A stretch of 37,492 nucleotides of DNA, taken from positions 325,966 to 363,457 of the forward strand of contig KN882223.1 of NCBI GenBank assembly GCA_000934455.1. Reading direction: 5' to 3'. Below are positions 32,084-37,492 of the stretch, piece after piece. Within the stretch, counting starts at the first letter, position 1; each line of letters starts with the position of its first letter. The translations under genes and the position numbers were made by a program. The DNA comes from Apostichopus parvimensis (taxonomy: Eukaryota; Echinodermata; Holothuroidea; Aspidochirotida; Stichopodidae). The notes under the pieces were generated by a model. That model worked only from the letters and a program-made list of their open reading frames with translations. It was not told where the DNA came from and did not search any database.

Positions 32084-34777
32084 CTGTGAAAAGAAAATCC
32101 CAAAATTCAGTCAACAGGTATATCAATAATAGATTATGGATATTAAGGGGCAGTGTGGTATACTTGACATGCAAGGGGCATCAAATAGGGAGATATTGTG
32201 GGTGGGCCAGGGGGTAACCTCTATTTTCAAATGTATCATGTTCTCTTGTAGCAAGTTTGAAGCACAACAACCAAGGTCAGCTTTCAGAAAGAAGAATAAC
32301 TTTTAAACTTATAAACTGATAACATTCTTCTCTTGCAAAATATTTATATTCCTAACAACCCCCCTCCCCATCCCCTCCCCCCTCTTATGGCCTTTCTCTC
32401 CATGTTGACATGCCAAACTTAAGAGCTACTGTTGAAAACCTGACAAAGTAATTCACAAACCAGTGAATTATTTAACATGGCAAAGATTCCTCCTCAAAAC
32501 TCACTTGAGCATTAATACTTTGTTACTTGATAGCACAAACTTCCCCAAATTGGCAAGTACTGGCATGAGGAATCATCCTTGAGTACACCTAATTAATTGG
32601 CAGTCACCACATGGTTGTAGACACAAGTGATATAATGGCCAACAATACTTGCCTGTGCGAAGCAAATTTGGCTTTACCACTGAAATAGTACAGTGTGTTT
32701 CATCATGAATTTGTGCAATGGGGCGTTCAGTATGGATAGCATTAACAACTCCTGTAGATATTCAATCTCCCGTGTTGTTTTTTTAACAAAACAGGGTACT
32801 CTTGATGGTATTTGCTATAAGCAGGGAAGATTGTAATGAATGTTTTGTATAGTTCTGGTAAAGCACGGAATATAGGAATTTTCAATGGCCAAAATTGTTG
32901 ACCTTATAAATCATATTTAGCAGAGTATTTAAACAGGATGAATACCCCAACTTCACTAAGGAAATGGAATACACTCTAAAAAATAAACGGGTAGTTCTAC
33001 ACTGTGGTCAGGTATTTTAGTACACGGATTGCTATTAAACACTGGAAACGTGTATAATAAACATCAACAATGTAGTTATACCATCACAAAGTGTAATTAT
33101 AACCATTGCCTTGGCCATTACAGTAAACGTGTACATATACCCCGAGGTGTGACAAGTACATTTATGTAGCTGATCAATATGAGCTACCGTACTTGCTCTT
33201 TGTAGTACACACTACGAGTCTGCGCAGGCAGAGAAAGATGGCGACGGAAGTACATTAATAAACCAAGTCTGTTACTAAATAAATGATCGCCTCCTGTATT
33301 CTTTATACGACACGCTCGACGGCCACACACTGAAACACGAGGTAAAGCCGATATGTGTATTTCTGATCTTTGTGGGTAAATTTACATACTCTGCGTGTAT
33401 GATATTCTTTGCCATGCTTGTGTACGTTTAAGTGTTTGTGCTATTTCGCACGGCCAGCATACATTTCCACAACGAATGAGCGCAAATACAATGCCTGACC
33501 TTTAAACGCCGACCCCATAACTTAAAAAAATTTCATTGTGACTTCCATAGAATTTTCTACAATGATGTAGGCTACTCATTCGTACTAGAAATAAAAGTTA
33601 CGTTTGCCGCCAGGCCGCGCCGTGAGAATAATGACAGACTATACGTCTCAGAAGTGTTCTTACTTCTCGTTGGTTAAAAACAAATTTCCTAAATCACCAC
33701 TTTACATTAATCCACTGAATACAGCCTTTCAAGAATGTGGCTATGGTAATAAATATTGGTAAATATGTAAAATAATCAAAGTTGGTATTCAAGAAAATGG
33801 GTGCATATCTGAGAAATTAGAAAGAATCCCAAATGATATAAAATGAAAGATGCAAACTTTAAGCCAATGAAAAGTTCTCTTCAACATAGGGTGGTTCGTT
33901 CGCGCGCTAGGCGCTAACTCAATGCCTTAGACCTACGTACAGTACAGTATATACAGTATCGGCGACTAGTATGAGTATTCCATATTTTGTTCCCGCAGAA
34001 GCGCTTCGCCGTCACATGTGACGAGACTTGACACGACTGGACTTCACTTTCAACGGCCGCTAGTATTATTATATGAATCTACAGCAGCATGTCACAAGTG
34101 TAAGTTGACGTAAAGCCTTTGAAAGAGTTGTTTGGTTTAGAAAAGTACAGATTAATTAACTGCTAAGCATTGTGCATACCTTCAATAACGTCTAACTTCT
34201 TTAGAGTTCCAACGTTATGCCTAGGCTATGCTAGCCTAACTGTTCTGCTACTTAATCGCCTATATAAGACTTGAAGACTTTATAATTAAACCTAGGCTAT
34301 GCCGTAAAAGTAACAGCGACTAGTACAATGCAGAGCCTACACTGTGGCCTACCATTGTAGGAAAGTTTATTAGGCCTAGCCAGCGCAGGCCAAGACTGAA
34401 CTATTATGACTGAGTGTGCATTAATGCTGTGACTGTGAGGTTTGTCCAGTACTTATGCCAAGCCATCCTAATTAGGCATAGCCAAGGTTATGCCAGATTA
34501 GGCCTTATGTCATCCTTGCGGTTGGAATGTTGTTCAATATGTAAAACTTTCAGGACCAGTACTTTCAAAAGTTGTTACATCACATAAGATTCTCAAATAG
34601 TATTGAACCCAACTTCTCCATAAGATGTGGAATAGATGGTTGTGAAATAATATATCGGGTGTTAAGCAAGTTTTATTCCCATCTGCGGAAATTTCATTAA
34701 AGAGTGTTCGATGTTAACACAAGGCATGCCAGTAACTCTGGTGGGCATGATGATACTGAAATAGGCACAAGTCTAGT
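32084..34777. other. spacer between the two transposon relics; no recognised gene
   Basis: No conserved coding. GAAAGATGGCGACGGAAG at 33232 has a good start-codon context but reaches a stop after six codons. 34210-34510 is dense in CCTAGG/AGGCCTA. N-terminal exons of the minus-strand transposase relic, if any, would lie here but I could not identify them. Confidence 0.5.
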
Positions 34778-35354
34778 GCAGAAAACATTGGTTTAGGAGT
34801 TGATGATGTGACTCCTAATTCACATAGAAATAGTCTTGCAGAGTCAACTGGAATAAGTGTTATCGATGCTGCTGCTCTGGGTGACGTATCACACACCAGA
34901 GAAATCGGGGAAGATCCACGGAAAGAGACTTTGCTATTTTCAATTTAGGCATGAAAGAGAAGCATAAATTACCAGTTACTGTTACAAATAGCATAATATT
35001 AGAGCTATCTGAACTCATCTATAACAGTTCAAGGGATGATAGCACAGAGATCAAAGAAAACGTTCAACTTCCTGATATCTTTAATTTATCAATGAAAGGT
35101 TTAAAAAGAAAAACAACATCTTGGAAAAGTTGGCCTCAGACTACAAACAGACAGCTTTTTATAAGGAGCACTTTGGTTTAGTTGAGCCAGAATATGTGCT
35201 AGGTTCCACCTGTGGGAAAGATGATACATTCATATATGTACCATTGCTTGATACTCTGAAAAGTTTTTTAAGCCATGATGACATTTTAGCAGAAGTTCTG
35301 AAGTCCCATTCTAGACATGGGGGCAAGAGATTTTGGTTCAAGCAGTATTTATAA
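34778..35354 (+). pseudogene. fragment of a second transposon-like protein family, frameshifted
   Basis: Three frames carry one continuous protein signal. 34778-34949 reads AENIGLGVDDVTPNSHRNSL and on to EDPRKETLLFS. 34951-35110 reads MKEKHKLPVTVTNSIILELS and LPDIFNLSMKGL. From about 35100 it reads NILEKLASDYKQTAFYKEHF, GLVEPEYVLGS, FIYVPLLDTLKSFLSHDDIL and AEVLKSHSRHGGK, ending at 35352-35354. The K-E-K-x-K-L-P helix, the HFGLVEPEYVLG step and the YVPLL.TL..LL block are typical of a repetitive, uncharacterised protein family of fish, cnidarians and echinoderms. Two frameshifts (near 34945 and 35105) and the absence of the C-terminal half mark it as a relic. Family recognition is from memory and has no fixed name I can give. 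Confidence 0.55.
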
Positions 35355-36910
35355 GTCAGAGGAAAGTTATTGGTTTCATTCTTAACAAAGCTAGTAGAAA
35401 CCTTGTCTGGAATGTCGCAAACAAAATGTTGTTCTTATCCATCAATACAATCATATGAAGGTCTATAAATGTACCAAGAAACAATAGCATCCAGAATCAA
35501 TAGGAAGGAACATGATGTAAGCACTTTATTTTCTTAATCTTGTATTTCACTTCAAAAAGAAACTGTAAAAAAAGGAACTATTTTCATTTTTTCTAATTCT
35601 AACACAACATATGAAGAATCACATCCTTTGTGCACTTCAGTGCCAAAAGTATGTAATTACCATGCAAACTGTTACCAATCAACAAAGAAATTGATGGTGA
35701 TAATGATTTTAAATGTCCTCATGAATTTTAGCACGGTTACTTATTTATTTGTACAGTTCTTAATCATCTTGAGATGATTATGTCTTTATTATAGCAAACT
35801 ATAGAGCAAGCATGATGAAACAATGCAGCTAGCTGACATATAAGTGATACTGTCACACAATAAATTTCTAACAAGGAAGGGTGTGTTCATCAAGTTAACA
35901 AAATGCTCTCTGTCCAAATTAGCTACATATATGGTCTTTGACAGGCCCTCACTATTTTAGTAAAGCAGATTCTCATTATCCCAAATGGTCAAAATTTACA
36001 TTTAACCCACTCCACCATTAGCATATGATGGTGTAGTTTCATTTGCCTGAGGACAGTTCTTCACTGCAAGAACACTATGCTTACCAATTACCCTTTCCAC
36101 AAACTATACTGGACAATGTACACCCTGGTGTAATTTTATAATGTGAATGTGTTGCCTCTCTGTTATCTATGTTGACTGCTGCTGTGTAAGGTACCGTACA
36201 TCTCACTGATTTTGCAATGTCATTGCTCAAACAGAGTGGCTAAGGCCTAAGTTTTTTTTATTTGAACTTGCCATATATTTGTGTCAATAGAGTACTATGA
36301 CCAATCCCAAATGTAAGGGATTTTGCTGTGAATTTTATTTTGGAGTGACGATGAGACCCTGCCATTAAAATATACTCATAGCATCAGAGTTTAAAAACTG
36401 CAAGTAAAACAATTATTTGAAATTCATTGATGTATTTTTGTTTTCATGAACATGTCATGCAGCTCAGCTCAGATGTTCAGATAAGTACTCCTCTGTTGCA
36501 ACATATACCGGAGACATTTTTGCACCAAGATCAGTTGCAGTCATGAAATGAAGAATGCTGCCGTTGCCCTTCCATGCCATTGGCAGTTCTTGTGATCTTA
36601 GCAGCTTACTATGTCTTTGACATGAAATACAACCATAAAGTAAAGGCAACACTCACTTTTATTAAAAATATAATGTGTGAGGTAAAGGACAAATGAAAAC
36701 TTTCGCAAAAACTAGTTTCTCTCATTGCAAAACTAGAAGGGTAAATCATGTTCTAATGTTCTTTGTTGTCACTCATCTGTACCATTAGCTTCTGACCGTT
36801 TCTCAGTTACTATTTGTTTGTTTACATGTTCTAGTAGGGCCCAGTAGTCATTAGCATCTCAACTAATAATGCTTAGTACTGATATTGATCAAAGTTAGTA
36901 CAGATGCAGG
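35355..36910. other. no recognised gene
   Basis: AT-rich. A minus frame at 36464-36652 (containing ELPMAWKGNGSILHFMTATD and LGAKMSPVYVATEEYL) has protein-like composition and could be another transposon scrap, but I do not recognise it. Confidence 0.4.
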
Positions 36911-37080
36911 CAGGGGCGTCAATCCGATTTGAAACGTGGGGGGACGTAATCGATTCGAGTATTCCGGCCGCAAGTACTATCTAAGCGGAGCGCCACCATC
37001 GGTTGGCGCGCAGCGTAGCAAGAAAATTTCAGATTTCAATACCTGCCAGATCGCTGGAGATGGCACTTGCCAGGCTGGAT
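36911..37080 (+). mobile_element. possible non-autonomous DNA transposon fragment
   Basis: Starts CAGGGGCGTCAATCCGATTT, a hAT-like CAGGGGCG end, and continues through a GC-rich block (GGAGCGCCACCATCGGTTGG). That block stands out from the AT-rich surroundings and looks like a dispersed repeat. The far end is not defined. Confidence 0.3.
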
Positions 37081-37416
37081 AGCAGCCAGCTAGTTGCGTG
37101 ATTTCGGAAGAAAATTACAAATCCGTCTCTCAGGAAATCTGCATGAAGTTCATGCGACCTTCATTTTTGGTGGATTATTTCTTTTATTAGTGATTCCAAA
37201 TGACATGAACATTAGAACCCAGTGCAAGTTGACAAATGATGCGGCGAACTGGAACCCCAGCCCCATTTTGCCCTTTGTTTCATGATAGAATTCCCCTCAT
37301 TTGTTCGAACCCATGACAACTAACAATTTGTGAATAAATTTACTTCGAAATGGGCACATTATATTGCACCAAGTCGGTCAAGGAATGACCCCAGGGCTTC
37401 AGATATAGGCCTATAG

Positions 37417-37492
37417 CAGGGGTGGGCACCCTTTTTGAATGAATGGGCCAGATTTTAGGAGTGAAAGATTGACAGGGCCGCACCTAACCAAC
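37417..37492 (+). mobile_element. 5' terminus of a hAT-like DNA transposon running off the right edge
   Basis: CAGGGGTGGGCACCCTTTTTG followed by a GGGCC-bearing stretch is the terminal inverted repeat style (CAGGGGTGGGCAAxCTTTTTG) of many hAT elements. The 8 bases before it, GCCTATAG, are a candidate target-site duplication, but the other end is outside the window. Confidence 0.5.

Noticed and set aside
33232..33270. GAAAGATGGCGACGGAAG as a translation start
   Set aside because: The frame stops after six codons and no donor site precedes the stop.

Overview
This is a eukaryotic, intron-rich, repeat-rich nuclear window, most likely from a marine invertebrate deuterostome. An echinoderm is my best guess, from the clusters of AGGCCTA/CCTAGG motifs, the long poly-G/poly-C runs, the minisatellites and the types of decayed transposon. 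There is no operon structure, and most long ORFs are chance. The assembly has one gap of about 720 N (17638-18357).

The centre (12.86-25.89 kb, minus strand) holds one complete gene that I could assemble by hand: a CYP46-like (cholesterol 24-hydroxylase family) cytochrome P450. It has 13 exons with GT-AG introns and consistent phase, and encodes about 502 residues. It has an N-terminal membrane anchor, the I-helix AGQETT, the K-helix EALR, the PERF motif and the heme loop FSLGARSCIG. Its introns carry a LINE remnant (intron 1), two CRE palindromes (intron 5), the assembly gap (intron 6), a perfect GC-rich hairpin (intron 10) and a 27-bp minisatellite (intron 12).

The left part (0-12.8 kb) is gene-poor. 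It carries a second copy of the P450 terminal exon on the plus strand (2832-2981), about 89% identical by hand count, so the two P450 copies lie tail to tail. Between them is the terminal exon of a retinol-dehydrogenase-like SDR (about 9287-9419, plus). The rest is repeats: a 242-bp duplication, a 31-bp minisatellite, a Ty3/Gypsy integrase tail, a degenerate repeat family whose core reads as DR4 nuclear-receptor half-sites, an AT-rich hairpin repeat, a 47-bp minisatellite and a split direct repeat.

The right part (25.9-37.5 kb) is a graveyard of transposon-like genes. Divergent from the P450 is a three-exon gene combining a Cys-rich segment, a Ser/Asp/Glu linker and a P2X7-type ballast domain; it has an in-frame TGA and loses the end of the domain. 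Next come a decayed transposase-like gene on the minus strand (30.5-32.1 kb), a decayed plus-strand fragment of another repetitive protein family (34.78-35.35 kb), and hAT-like termini at the far right edge. I see no CRISPR array, no rRNA, no convincing tRNA and no bacterial-type system.
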